Source of the DNA: CAG-217 sp963642245
Lineage (GTDB): Bacteria > Bacillota > Clostridia > Oscillospirales > Acutalibacteraceae
Direction of reading: 5' to 3'
Assembly: GCA_963642245.1 (NCBI GenBank)
Contig: CAVIFY010000006.1
Location: 1-64,000, forward strand
DNA length: 64,000 bases
The notes beneath the pieces were generated by a model. That model saw only the letters and a program-made list of their open reading frames with translations, ran no database searches and had not been told where the DNA came from. Both the position numbers and the translations under genes were made by a program. Positions 39,582-48,032 of this stretch are shown here, in pieces. Positions within the stretch are counted from its first letter, which is position 1; every line of letters begins with the position of its first letter.

Positions 39582-40484
39582 ATGAAAAGCTATCCCATCT
39601 CAAAAGAATTCCGCCTGATCCGCCGCTTTACCCCGCCGTTGACCACCCCGCTGCTGCCGGTGTGCAACCTGTTCTTAGAGGGTATGGCGCTGGGCGTGCG
39701 GTCAGACAAGGCCGTTACCGTCACCCGCTTTGCCCTGCCCACCCACGACGGGCACCGGCTGCCCTGCCTGCTTATAGAGCCAAAGGGCGCAAAGGGGCAG
39801 GTACTGCCGGGGCTGGTGTACTTCCACGGCGGCGGATTTGTGCTGGCGGCGGCGCCCTACCACTTTGCCCTGGCCAAGACCTACGCCGCCGGGGCCGGGT
39901 GCCGAGTGATCTGCCCGGACTACCGGCTGGCGCCCAAGCACCCCTACCCGATCCCGGAGCAGGACTGCCGCCTGGCCTACAACTGGACATTAGAGAACGC
40001 CGAGCGGCTGGGGATCGACCCCCGGCGCATTGCCATTGGCGGCGACAGCGCCGGTGGCTGCCTGGCCCAGCGGGTCACCGCCACAGCTGCCGCCCGGGGG
40101 CACGCGCCCCTATTCCAGCTGCTGGTGTATCCGGTGGTGGACCCGGCCATGACTACCCCTTCTATGCGAACCTATGTGGACACCCCCATGTGGAACGGCC
40201 GCTTATCTAAGAAAATGTGGCAGTGGTACTTAAAGGGCGCCCAGGCTGCCCCGGACCCGCAAGCTGCCCTGCCGCCCACCTATATTGAAACGGCAGAATT
40301 TGACTGCCTGCACGATGAGGGCGCGCAGCTGGCCCGGCAGCTGACCGCAGCCGGTGTGCCGGTGACCCTGCGCCAGACCAAGGGCACCGTCCACGGCTAC
40401 GACATTATCCTCCACGCGCCCACCACCCGGGAGAGCGTGGCCGCCCGACTGGCGTTTATGCAAAGTTGGTTCCGGCAAAAATAA
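39582..40484 (+). CDS. Alpha/beta hydrolase (Abhydrolase_3, esterase-like)
   Basis: A 300-residue esterase-like enzyme. Oxyanion motif HGGGFV, nucleophile elbow GDSAGG, an AEFDCLHDEG stretch with the probable acid residue, and the catalytic His in GTVHGYD. It shares the PDYRLAPKHPYP block with the hydrolase at 24309, but without the long N-terminal cap. RBS AGGAGAA. No signal peptide. It follows the lipoprotein gene after a modest terminator and may be read through. Substrate unknown. Confidence 0.9.
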   Translation: MKSYPISKEFRLIRRFTPPLTTPLLPVCNLFLEGMALGVRSDKAVTVTRFALPTHDGHRLPCLLIEPKGAKGQVLPGLVYFHGGGFVLAAAPYHFALAKTYAAGAGCRVICPDYRLAPKHPYPIPEQDCRLAYNWTLENAERLGIDPRRIAIGGDSAGGCLAQRVTATAAARGHAPLFQLLVYPVVDPAMTTPSMRTYVDTPMWNGRLSKKMWQWYLKGAQAAPDPQAALPPTYIETAEFDCLHDEGAQLARQLTAAGVPVTLRQTKGTVHGYDIILHAPTTRESVAARLAFMQSWFRQK

Positions 40485-40489
40485 AGCAC

Positions 40490-40509
40490 GGCGGGAGCAA
40501 GCCCCCGCC
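40490..40509. repeat. GC-rich palindrome, possible dispersed intergenic repeat
   Basis: GGCGGGAGCAAGCCCCCGCC just after the hydrolase stop. Such short palindromes are often dispersed in clostridial genomes; copy number cannot be judged here. Confidence 0.4.
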
Positions 40510-40540
40510 CTACCAGCGATTTTTTCATCAAAATATGCAA

Positions 40541-40581
40541 AAGAACCGCCTGACCTACCGGTCAAGCGGTTCTTCTTTTTT
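40541..40581. terminator. Bidirectional terminator between the hydrolase gene and alr
   Basis: AAGAACCGC-CTGACC and GGTCA-AGCGGTTCTT form a long stem flanked by A and T runs. Confidence 0.88.
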
Positions 40582-40587
40582 ATGCGT

Positions 40588-41742
40588 TTATACGGGAATA
40601 TACTCCACGGCGTCCACCGGCTTACCGTCCCGGTAATACACCCGGGGCACCCGGCGGGCAATGCGGCAGGGCAGCTCGTAATTAAAGCTGTGGGCCAGGC
40701 CGGACACCTCCTCCATACTGAGGGTCTCGTCACCGTCCGTCCCCACCAGAGTCACCGGCGTGCCCACCTGCACGCCGGGAATATCCGTCACATCTACCAT
40801 AAACTGGTCCATACACACCCGGCCTAAAATCGGCGCGCGCTTGCCGCCGATAAGCACCCGGCCTATGCCGGACAGGCAGCGGGGATAGCCGTCTGCATAG
40901 CCCACTGGAATGGTGGCGACCCGGCGGGGTGAGGGGGTAGTATAAGTCCCGCCGTAGCTGATCTCCCGCCCCGGCTCCAGGGTCTTTACATGGCTGATCC
41001 GAGCCACCCAGCGCAGCACCGGCTGCAAGGGCAACAGGGACTTGTCTACCTCCTCCGAGGGGTACAGGCCATAGAGAATGATCCCGGCCCGCACCATATT
41101 AAAGCTGCCGCCCAGGCGCATGATCCCGGCGGAATTGTTCAGATGTTTTATAGGGATCTCCACCCCGCGCTGCGCCAGCAGATCGCAAAACTGCAAGTAC
41201 CGCTGCCGCTGGGCCTCCGCCTTGGCAAAGCTGGTTTCGTCCGCCGTGGCAAAGTGGCTGAAAAGCCCCTCCGGGTAGATCCCCGGCAGGGCGCAAATGG
41301 CCTTGCAAATATCCGCGCTCTCCGCTGTCACCTGAAAGCCGATACGGCTCATACCCGTGTCCAGCGCAAAGTGAAAAGGCACCTGCTTGCCCTGGCGCAC
41401 CGCCTGAGCAGACAACGCCCGGGCCGCCTCCATAGAGAAGATGGGCAGCCGCACATTCTGCTCTACCGCCCGGGGGAAGTCCTCCGGGAACACCGGCCCC
41501 AGCACCAAAATCGGCAGGGTCACACCGGCTCGGCGCAGTTCCAGCGCCTCCTCCATACAGGCCACGCCGTAAAAATCAAAATCCTGCTCATACCGGCGGC
41601 CGATATACGCCGCACCGTGACCGTAAGCGTCTGCCTTGATCACGCCCAGCAGCTTGGTATCCGGCCCGATTTTTTGCCGAATGGCGGCAATATTCGCCTC
41701 CAGCGCATTTAAGTTGATCTGCGCCTGGGTACGCTCATACAT
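40588..41742 (-). CDS. alr: Alanine racemase
   Basis: A 384-residue PLP enzyme interconverting L- and D-alanine. K36 in VIKADAYGHG is the PLP lysine; RVCMDQFMVDVTD and the catalytic-Tyr region (VARISHVKTL, EISYGGTYT) are typical. Length is standard. Unlike most alr genes it is not beside ddl or acpS, but ends a seven-gene operon with 5-oxoprolinase and D-glutamate cyclase-like genes, overlapping pxpA by eight bases. In this setting it may supply D-Ala to the D-amino-acid transaminase in addition to the cell wall. Confidence 0.97.
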   Translation of the reverse strand: MYERTQAQINLNALEANIAAIRQKIGPDTKLLGVIKADAYGHGAAYIGRRYEQDFDFYGVACMEEALELRRAGVTLPILVLGPVFPEDFPRAVEQNVRLPIFSMEAARALSAQAVRQGKQVPFHFALDTGMSRIGFQVTAESADICKAICALPGIYPEGLFSHFATADETSFAKAEAQRQRYLQFCDLLAQRGVEIPIKHLNNSAGIMRLGGSFNMVRAGIILYGLYPSEEVDKSLLPLQPVLRWVARISHVKTLEPGREISYGGTYTTPSPRRVATIPVGYADGYPRCLSGIGRVLIGGKRAPILGRVCMDQFMVDVTDIPGVQVGTPVTLVGTDGDETLSMEEVSGLAHSFNYELPCRIARRVPRVYYRDGKPVDAVEYIPV

Positions 41743-42511
41743 TTGCGATCACCTCCGCCAAGGGTGCAACGGCAATGCCGTTCTCTGCAAAGGCGCTGCG
41801 CAGCGCCTGCACAAATTCCAGCGCCCGGGCGCCGTCCCCGTGGACGCACACCGAGTGGGCCACCACCGGGATCTCCTCGCCGGTGTAGGCCGTCACTTTC
41901 TGCTCTTTGACCATACGCACCACCCGGTCAATGGCCGTGGCGGTGTCTGTGATCATGGCGCCGGGCTTGCGCCGATCCCGCAGGCTGCCGTCCGCCTCAT
42001 AGGCACGATCGGCAAACACCTCGCAGCCAAAGGGCACGCCCTGCTCTCCCGCCGCCTGTTGCAGGCAGGAGCCTGCCGGTGCCAGCAGCGCCAGCGCCGG
42101 GTCAAAATCCCGCACCGCGCGGGTCACCGCCCGGGCCAGCTCTAAATCCTTACAAGCCATATTGTACAAAGCGCCGTGGGGCTTTACATGCTGCAAGAGA
42201 GCGCCGTTTGCCCGGCAAAAACCGGCCAGTGCACCGATCTGATACAGCACATCCCCATAGGCCTGGTCCGGGGTCACCGCCAGCTGCCGCCGACCGAACC
42301 CCACCAGATCCGGGAACCCGGGGTGCGCGCCAACCGCCACGCCCCCGGCCCGGCAGGCCGCCACCGTGGCCGCCATGACAGACGGGTCACCGGCATGGTA
42401 GCCGCAAGCCACATTGGCAGAGGACACCAGCGCCAGCACCCGATCGTCCGACCCGATGGTATAGGCGCCAAAGCTCTCGCCCAAATCCGAATTCAAATCC
42501 ACTTTGTACAT
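41735..42511 (-). CDS. pxpA: 5-oxoprolinase subunit A (LamB/YcsF family)
   Basis: A 258-residue protein with the family start VDLNSDLGESFGAY, the metal-like ANVACGYHAGDP loop, HPGFPD and VKPHGALYN. PxpA works with PxpB and PxpC to hydrolyse 5-oxoproline to glutamate with ATP. All three subunits are encoded in this operon. It lies 18 bases after the YcsI-like gene and overlaps alr. The assignment is firm; the stereochemistry of the substrate in this organism is not known. Confidence 0.95.
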   Translation of the reverse strand: MYKVDLNSDLGESFGAYTIGSDDRVLALVSSANVACGYHAGDPSVMAATVAACRAGGVAVGAHPGFPDLVGFGRRQLAVTPDQAYGDVLYQIGALAGFCRANGALLQHVKPHGALYNMACKDLELARAVTRAVRDFDPALALLAPAGSCLQQAAGEQGVPFGCEVFADRAYEADGSLRDRRKPGAMITDTATAIDRVVRMVKEQKVTAYTGEEIPVVAHSVCVHGDGARALEFVQALRSAFAENGIAVAPLAEVIANV

Positions 42512-42529
42512 AAAAAAGGCTCCAAAAAA

Positions 42530-43315
42530 TCAATATTTCAGCATAGTATTGGGCACATCGGTAATGAGCATATGCCCCGGCGCGTGGGTAATGGCAAAGG
42601 GCACCTTGGCCGCCATCACCGCCGCCTGGGGGGTCACCCCGCAGGGCCAAAACACCGGCACCTCACCCGGGCGAATGGTCACGCTGTCGCCGTAATCCGG
42701 GCAGTGCACATCGGCGATCCCGATGGCTGCCGGGTCGCCGATCTGTACCGGCGCGCCGTGCACCCGGGGCATAGCAGAGGTGACCTGCACGCTGCGCACC
42801 ACCAAATCATGGGGAATGGGTCGCATAGACACCACCATATTGCCGTGGAATACCCCCGCAGGCTCCAGAGCCAAATTGGTATTGAACATGGGCACATTGC
42901 GCCCCTCTTCAATATGCCGCACCGGCACCCCCGCCTGCAAAAGCTCGCTCTCAAAACTAAAGGAACAGCCGATAAGGAAGTACACCAGATCCTCCTGCCA
43001 GTAGGCGGAAATATCCGTCACTTCCTCCGCCAGTTCTCCATCCCGCCAAATGCGGTACTTGGGAAAGGCGGTACACACATCGTCGCCCATGGCCATGGCG
43101 CCCATTTGGCGACAACCCGCCTCGCCCACCTCTAAAATGGGGCAGGGCCGGGGATTGCGCATACAAAATAGCAAAAAGTCAAAGGCCTGGGCCTTTGGCA
43201 AAATGCAAAGGTTGGCCTGAGCATATCCGGCGCACATGCCGGAGGTCTGGCCCTGTAACTTGCCTGCGCTGATCAGCGCCCGCACATCCCGGGGCGCCCA
43301 ATCGCTGTAATCCAT
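42530..43315 (-). CDS. DUF1445/YcsI-family protein (D-glutamate cyclase N-domain type)
   Basis: A 261-residue protein starting at the ATG at 43315, behind AGGAGGAT. Landmarks are GQTSGMCAGYAQANL, the RNPRPCPILEVGE stretch, IGCSFSFE and FWPCGVTPQ near the end, as in the UPF0317/'putative hydro-lyase' family. In Bacillus subtilis ycsI lies within the 5-oxoprolinase locus. The same domain forms the N-terminal part of mammalian D-glutamate cyclase (DGLUCY), which makes 5-oxo-D-proline from D-glutamate. The other DGLUCY domain type is encoded four genes upstream in the operon. The reaction here is inference. Confidence 0.88.
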   Translation of the reverse strand: MDYSDWAPRDVRALISAGKLQGQTSGMCAGYAQANLCILPKAQAFDFLLFCMRNPRPCPILEVGEAGCRQMGAMAMGDDVCTAFPKYRIWRDGELAEEVTDISAYWQEDLVYFLIGCSFSFESELLQAGVPVRHIEEGRNVPMFNTNLALEPAGVFHGNMVVSMRPIPHDLVVRSVQVTSAMPRVHGAPVQIGDPAAIGIADVHCPDYGDSVTIRPGEVPVFWPCGVTPQAAVMAAKVPFAITHAPGHMLITDVPNTMLKY

Positions 43316-43348
43316 TCTATATCCTCCTGTGCCGAAAGGCAATATTTT

Positions 43349-44281
43349 TTACCAAAAAAATAAATTGTCCAGCCATTTTTTCTGCTGCCGGGTGATCTTT
43401 TCCGCCGCTTGCACCGTAATGGGCACAAAGCGCACCGTATCCCCGGGCCGCGCCTGGGCCAGCAGCGACACATCGCAGCCGATCACCGTGGCGATCTTGG
43501 CATAGCCGCCCACCGTTTGGTGATCGCTCATCAGCACAATGGGCTGCCCGCTGCCGGGCACCTGCACACTGCCCCGCACGATCCCGTCGGAGCAAATGTC
43601 CACGCCGCCGTCTGCCGTCAGTGCCGGGCCCTCCAGCCGCAGGCCCATACGGTCGCTCTTGGGGGTAACAGTATAGGATCTGCTGTAAAAATCCCGCCGT
43701 GCAGCCGGGCGGAACCGATCTGCCTGGGGGCCGTCAATGCAGCGCAGCGTATAGGGCGGCGCAAAGGTCACCGGCGGAATACGCCAGGGTGCCGGATCGC
43801 CGATCGGCAGGCAAAAATCGCCGGTAGTCAGCACATCCCCCGCTTGCAGAGCACGGCCGTCCAGCCCGCCCATTTGGATCTTCAGATCCGTGGAGCGGCT
43901 GCCCAGCACCACCGGCACATCCACGCCGCCGGACAGGGCCAAATAGCACCGCAGCCCGGTGCGGGCAGCGCCCAGTTGCAGCCGGTCGCCGCTGCGCACC
44001 GCATAGGCGCGGTAATTCTCAATAGGTTTGCCGTTTAAGGTGGGGGCAAAGTCACCCCCGGCCAGGGCAAAACAGCCCTCCCCTGCAAACCGGGCGGAAA
44101 GGCCGGTGAGGGTCATTTCCAGCACCGCGCAGCCCAGGCAGTTGCCCACCAGTCGATTGGCGATCTGCATAGAAGTCAGATCCATTGCCCCGCAGGTGCA
44201 AAAGCCCAGGTGGGCCACCCCGGTACGCCCCAGGTCCTGTACAGTGGTCAGCGCACCGGGCGCGTCGATCATCAGTCGCAT
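43349..44281 (-). CDS. pxpC: 5-oxoprolinase subunit C (KipA family)
   Basis: A 310-residue protein with biotin-dependent carboxyltransferase-like (allophanate hydrolase subunit 2) landmarks: APGALTTVQDLGRTG at the start, AMDLTSMQIANRLVGN, CYLALSGGVDVP with LGSRSTDL, SDRMGLRLEG, and GQPIVLMSDHQTVGGYAKIATV. It forms the 5-oxoprolinase complex with PxpA and PxpB. It overlaps pxpB by 10 bases, the usual pairing. The residue count is close to the family norm. Confidence 0.95.
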   Translation of the reverse strand: MRLMIDAPGALTTVQDLGRTGVAHLGFCTCGAMDLTSMQIANRLVGNCLGCAVLEMTLTGLSARFAGEGCFALAGGDFAPTLNGKPIENYRAYAVRSGDRLQLGAARTGLRCYLALSGGVDVPVVLGSRSTDLKIQMGGLDGRALQAGDVLTTGDFCLPIGDPAPWRIPPVTFAPPYTLRCIDGPQADRFRPAARRDFYSRSYTVTPKSDRMGLRLEGPALTADGGVDICSDGIVRGSVQVPGSGQPIVLMSDHQTVGGYAKIATVIGCDVSLLAQARPGDTVRFVPITVQAAEKITRQQKKWLDNLFFW

Positions 44282-45003
44282 ACCGGCACCTCCTCCACCT
44301 GCACAGTGTAAGTGCCCGCTGCCACCGCCCGGGCGATCTCTGCATACTGGGCAGGCGAAATGGGCACAAAATGCACCAAATCCCCTGCTCGGTACAGGAT
44401 CGGTTCCGGCCGCTGCCGGTCAAACACAGGCACCGGCGTGCGCCCCAGCAGCTGCCAACCGCCGGGAGACGCCAGCGGATACACCCCGGTCTGGGCGCCA
44501 CCGATCCCTACGCTGCCCGCAGGAATACTGGTGCGCGGGCTGTCCAGCCGCGGCGTATGCAGCCGTGGGTCCAGCCCCCCTAAATAGGCAAAGCCGGGCA
44601 AAAAGCCCAGCATATAGATCAAATAATCCGGCCCACTGTGCAGCTCGATCACTTCCTGCGCAGACAGGCCGCTGTGGCGGCAAACAAAGTCCAGATCCGG
44701 GCCAAAATCGCCGCCGTAGCACACCGGCAGCCGAAACACCCGCCGCCGATCCTGCCCGGCAACGGACAGGCTGTCCAGCAGTCGCCTAAGCCGCCGCTGC
44801 AACGCCCCCGCAGAGATCACCGTGCAGTCATAGCACACGGTCAGGTCCCCATAGGCGGGGATCAGGTCGGTGATCCCACGCAAACCGGCGCTGCCGATGG
44901 CCCCTTGCAGAGCGGTGACCCGGCGGTTGACAGCCGGGTCGATCCCTTCCCCCAGGTGCACGGTCAGGGCGCCCTCGCCGCACTGTAAAAAGGAATAGTC
45001 CAT
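44272..45003 (-). CDS. pxpB: 5-oxoprolinase subunit B (KipI family)
   Basis: A 243-residue protein with landmarks of allophanate hydrolase subunit 1: DLIPAYGDLTVCYD, FRLPVCYGGDFGPDLDFVC, YLIYMLGFLPGFAYLGGLD, TPRLDSPRTSIPAGSVGIGG and GVYPLASPGGWQLLGRTPV. In Bacillus the homolog KipI also inhibits the sporulation kinase KinA; no such role can be inferred here. It is immediately upstream of pxpC and three bases downstream of the DUF4392 gene. Confidence 0.95.
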   Translation of the reverse strand: MDYSFLQCGEGALTVHLGEGIDPAVNRRVTALQGAIGSAGLRGITDLIPAYGDLTVCYDCTVISAGALQRRLRRLLDSLSVAGQDRRRVFRLPVCYGGDFGPDLDFVCRHSGLSAQEVIELHSGPDYLIYMLGFLPGFAYLGGLDPRLHTPRLDSPRTSIPAGSVGIGGAQTGVYPLASPGGWQLLGRTPVPVFDRQRPEPILYRAGDLVHFVPISPAQYAEIARAVAAGTYTVQVEEVPVCD

Positions 45004-45006
45004 TGG

Positions 45007-46086
45007 TTATTCTCCGTAATAGCCGTCAAAATAGCCCTTGGCAATGGTGTCTGCAAACCAGCCGCTGGTCTTTTGCACCACCTTGGGCGGGTAGCTGATC
45101 AGCTCTTTCATCAGCTTTACCAGCGGCAGGTTGATACTGCGGCCAAAGCCGTCTATGCTGGGAATATTGCGCCCATACATATCCAAAAGCCCGGCTCGCG
45201 CCGCCTCCTCCATTGCCCGCTGCTGCACCTCCTCGGACTGGAACAGATCCGCATTGCCCAGCAGATACGCCGTAGCTGCCATCATAGCATTGCAGCCCCA
45301 GTCGGAGCAGGTGGCGGTGATCAAATTGTCCGCCGCGCTTTCCACCAAAATGCCACCGCCGCAAGGGCAGTCGCACTCCCCGGCGTCTGCGTGGGGCACA
45401 TACTTGCGGATATGGTCGCCGATGGCTGCCATACCGATCTCGTTGCCCAGATCGCCGATGGAAAGATTATAAACGCCCCTGGCCTTGCAGGCGTTAAAGA
45501 GCACATCGCTCTTGGCCTCCAGCTCCGTTAGGCACTTGCCCACCGCGTTGTGGTACGCACCCTGGGCATTGCGCCCGGGGGCCTCATTGGTGATCACCGC
45601 CGTGGGAACGCCTTTTGCCAGCAGCACCTCTGCCTGGGCAGGGGCCTCTCGATCGTCCTTGGTAAAGGCCACGGCGCACATAGAGAACGGGTATTCCCGC
45701 GCCTCCTCCACCGTGTCATACAAATGGAAGCCCAGCACCATAGCCAGCCGCCGCACCGCCTCCATACATTCCTCCGGCACCACCAGCACCGGGGTGCAGT
45801 CAAAGGCTTTAATGAGAAAGCGGGCCAACATCATAGAGGACACCATACCGTCCGTCTCCGGCTGTTTCCAGGGCAGCAGCACAAAGCCGGTGATGATATA
45901 CACCAGGTCCCCCGGGTGGATATGGGCCACCAGGCCCTTGGCTGCGTGCACGGACAGCGGCTCTCCGGCATAGTCACGGGCTGCCCGATAGAGAATACGG
46001 CACACGCCGTACCCCCGCGGGTCCAGGGTCATTAAGCTGTCCAAATTCTCGCCGATATTATACAGGGTCAGTTCTTCATTGGTCAT
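45007..46086 (-). CDS. DUF4392 protein, D-glutamate cyclase-like
   Basis: A 359-residue protein with the DUF4392 pattern: an N-terminal helix pair with LMTLDPRGYGV, a GDLVYIITGFVLLPWKQPETDGM strand-loop, LARFLIKAFDCTPVLVV, and GGGILVESAADNLITATCSDWGCNAM in the second half. DUF4392 is the C-terminal domain of mammalian D-glutamate cyclase, which converts D-Glu to 5-oxo-D-proline. Here it is a separate protein, second in the operon after the transaminase. Cyclase activity is likely but not proven for the stand-alone form. Confidence 0.85.
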   Translation of the reverse strand: MTNEELTLYNIGENLDSLMTLDPRGYGVCRILYRAARDYAGEPLSVHAAKGLVAHIHPGDLVYIITGFVLLPWKQPETDGMVSSMMLARFLIKAFDCTPVLVVPEECMEAVRRLAMVLGFHLYDTVEEAREYPFSMCAVAFTKDDREAPAQAEVLLAKGVPTAVITNEAPGRNAQGAYHNAVGKCLTELEAKSDVLFNACKARGVYNLSIGDLGNEIGMAAIGDHIRKYVPHADAGECDCPCGGGILVESAADNLITATCSDWGCNAMMAATAYLLGNADLFQSEEVQQRAMEEAARAGLLDMYGRNIPSIDGFGRSINLPLVKLMKELISYPPKVVQKTSGWFADTIAKGYFDGYYGE

Positions 46087-46110
46087 TGCAGTGGTCCCCT
46101 CTCGCCCGAT

Positions 46111-46959
46111 TTAGCGGGCCGTTGCGTCCATAAAATCCGCTACCAGCGCGTCTTGCAGGTCCTTTAACATCTTGGGTGCCTTGCCGCCTACCGGTTGGCC
46201 GTCAATGCTCTCTGCCGCCAGGCAGAAGGAGCCGGAGGAGGACACGATCACCTCGTCCGCCGCCAACATCTCCGCCACGGTGAAGGGGGTCTCGTCTACC
46301 GCGTAGCCCAGCTTTTTGCACATTTTGATCAAATGGGCGCGGGCAATACCCGGCAAAATATAATGATCGGTGGGGTGGGTCTTAAACACCCCGTTCTGAA
46401 TGATGGACACATTGGAGTGAGCGCACTCGGTGACGATATCGCCCCGGTGGAACACAGACTCGTCGCACCCGGCCACCGCCGTGCGCTGGGCTGCCATACA
46501 GGAGGGCAGCAGGTTCAAAGTCTTGATATTGCAGTGGAGAAAGCGGGTATCCTCCGTGGTGATCAGCTTGATTTTTTTATAAGTATCCTGCACCGGGCAA
46601 GGGGTCAGTACGATCCACAAATTGGCCGGTACTTTGTCCGGATCCGGATACGCATGGTTGCGCATTGCGGTACCCCGGGTCACCTGCCAGTAGACGAACT
46701 GCTCGCCGCTGTCCACCTTCTCCACCATCTCCGTCAGCAGGGCGCCCATCTCCGCCTTGGTCATGGTCAGACGAATACCCAAAAGCGCCGCGCTGTTATA
46801 AAAGCGGTCCAGGTGCTCATCCAGCGCATAGATCACATGATTGCGGCTGTAAGTGGCGTCATAGCAGCCGTCGCCAAAGAAGCACACACGGTCCAGCATA
46901 GGCACCTGCATTTCCTCCAGCGGGCCGAATTTGCCGTTGTAGTAACCTAAATTCTCCAT
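46111..46959 (-). CDS. dat: D-amino-acid transaminase (aminotransferase class IV)
   Basis: A 282-residue fold-type IV PLP enzyme. K146 in LHCNIKTLNLLP is the PLP lysine, and YWQVTRG followed by AMRNHAYP is the D-amino-acid transaminase signature (compare YFQVTRG and RNHAFP in the Bacillus enzyme). It would transfer the amino group of D-Ala to 2-oxoglutarate, giving D-Glu plus pyruvate. First gene of the D-Glu/5-oxoproline operon. The ATG at 46959 follows GGAGGAT right after a U7 stretch of the leader hairpin. Confidence 0.93.
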   Translation of the reverse strand: MENLGYYNGKFGPLEEMQVPMLDRVCFFGDGCYDATYSRNHVIYALDEHLDRFYNSAALLGIRLTMTKAEMGALLTEMVEKVDSGEQFVYWQVTRGTAMRNHAYPDPDKVPANLWIVLTPCPVQDTYKKIKLITTEDTRFLHCNIKTLNLLPSCMAAQRTAVAGCDESVFHRGDIVTECAHSNVSIIQNGVFKTHPTDHYILPGIARAHLIKMCKKLGYAVDETPFTVAEMLAADEVIVSSSGSFCLAAESIDGQPVGGKAPKMLKDLQDALVADFMDATAR

Positions 46960-46973
46960 ATCGCATATCCTCC

Positions 46974-47019
46974 AAAAAAAGACAATAGGGCACCAAAGCC
47001 GTAAAAGCTCCGTTGCCCT
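46974..47019 (-). promoter_or_regulatory. 5'-leader hairpin with U7, possible attenuator
   Basis: The minus-strand RNA starts near 47021. AGGGCAACGGAGC pairs with GCUUUGGUGCCCU (13-bp stem with one mismatch and two G-U pairs; 46987-47019), followed six bases later by U7 (46974-46980) and directly by the dat ribosome binding site. Confidence 0.55.
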
Positions 47020-47027
47020 TATCTAAC

Positions 47028-47056
47028 ACTATATCACTTTCCAGCGCAAAAGTAAA
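47028..47056 (-). promoter_or_regulatory. Promoter of the dat-pxp-alr operon
   Basis: On the minus strand, TTTACT (47051-47056), 17 bp, TATAGT (47028-47033). Confidence 0.65.
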
Positions 47057-47271
47057 GACGCCCGGCAGATAATCAGCACACGGTGTTTATTCGACTGCCG
47101 TCCGACACTGAAATGTGCCCTGCGGACCAACCGGATCGCGCCCCCTTTGCAAAATCCGGACACAGTATAACAGCATTTGCACGCAGAATTTGTCAAACCC
47201 TGCGGCAAACCGTCATGCCCGGCACAGTTGTCCAAAAAATCTACAAAATTCCAATTTTTTTCTCATTTTGG

Positions 47272-47300
47272 TTGACATTACCGGTCGAATTCTCTATTAT
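47272..47300 (+). promoter_or_regulatory. Consensus promoter of the small sigma-like operon
   Basis: TTGACA (47272-47277), 17 bp, TATTAT (47295-47300), about 80 bp before the first start codon. Confidence 0.85.
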
Positions 47301-47379
47301 TAAAGCTGAAACAGCAGAAAAAACAGGCGCCCGCAAGGCCCGCTGCTGCTTTAAGAAATGAAAAAAGGACGGAAATATC

Positions 47380-47592
47380 ATGCACATTGAAGAACTCGCT
47401 CAGGAATACCGCACACAATATAATGTTCTGTGCGCCAAGATGGACGGACTGCGCCCGCTGCTTTCCGTCTACGGCGGAGAGGATCTGTACCGGCTGCGCA
47501 GAAAGCTGCGCACCTACTACGAAATGGCCTGCGAATGCCGCCACATTGCCACCATACTGGAAAGCTACTACGATGAGGAGGAGGGCGTATGA
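47380..47592 (+). CDS. Small helical protein of unknown function (70 aa)
   Basis: A 70-residue, charged, all-helical protein (ELAQEYRTQYNVLCAKMDGL, RLRRKLRTYYEMACECRHI, ending in an acidic YYDEEEGV). No family recognised. It has a consensus promoter 80 bp upstream and an AAAGGA site. Its end overlaps by four bases (ATGA) the start of a sigma-region-4-like gene, so the pair is translationally coupled. Such small partners upstream of lone HTH proteins often occur in integrated elements, but no other mobile genes are near. Confidence 0.7.
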   Translation: MHIEELAQEYRTQYNVLCAKMDGLRPLLSVYGGEDLYRLRRKLRTYYEMACECRHIATILESYYDEEEGV

Positions 47593-47918
47593 CCGATGTG
47601 ATCGAAAACTGCTGCTTTGCCTCCCCCGCCCAAACGGAGCCGGACACCCAGGCCGTCACCCGCCGCGCCCTGCTGGCGGTGCTGCCCCTGGTGCTGGAGC
47701 AGGAGCTGAGTCCCCGGCAGCGCACCTGCCTGCGTGCCTTTTATGTAGACGGCAAAAGCCAAACGGAGATTGCCCGGGGGCTGGGTCTGTCTCAGGCCAC
47801 GGTCAGCCACCATATCCACGCAGCAAAGGCGGCAGCCAACCGGCTGCTGCGCTACTGCCAAATTGCCGTGGCCAAGGCCAACGACTGCTGGCTGGAAGCA
47901 GAGAACAACGGACTCTGA
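47589..47918 (+). CDS. Sigma-70 region-4-like HTH protein
   Basis: A 109-residue protein. Residues of about 38-95 form a sigma region 4 / LuxR-like helix-turn-helix: ELSPRQRTCLRAFYVDGKSQ, then TEIARGLGLSQATVSHHIHAAKAAANRLL. Region 2 and the rest of a sigma factor are missing, so it cannot act as a normal sigma factor alone. It may bind DNA as a regulator or act with a partner, perhaps the 70-residue protein it overlaps. The gene has its own short operon and terminator. Confidence 0.8.
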   Translation: MTDVIENCCFASPAQTEPDTQAVTRRALLAVLPLVLEQELSPRQRTCLRAFYVDGKSQTEIARGLGLSQATVSHHIHAAKAAANRLLRYCQIAVAKANDCWLEAENNGL

Positions 47919-48032
47919 CCCCTCTATCTGCACAGACGATACAGCAGCGGCAAGTCTGTGAACGCCCAGGGCGTTACCGCCGCCAACACCTGAAAAGCGC
48001 ACCTGCACACGGTGCGCCGCAAAAAAAAGAAC

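Larger units (their letters stand above)
46960..47379. other. Divergent intergenic region upstream of dat and the small sigma-like operon
   Basis: 420 bp. It holds the dat leader hairpin (46974-47019) and promoter (47028-47056) on the minus strand and a plus-strand promoter (47272-47300). Between 47057 and 47271 I see no gene, clear repeat or RNA structure. Confidence 0.6.
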
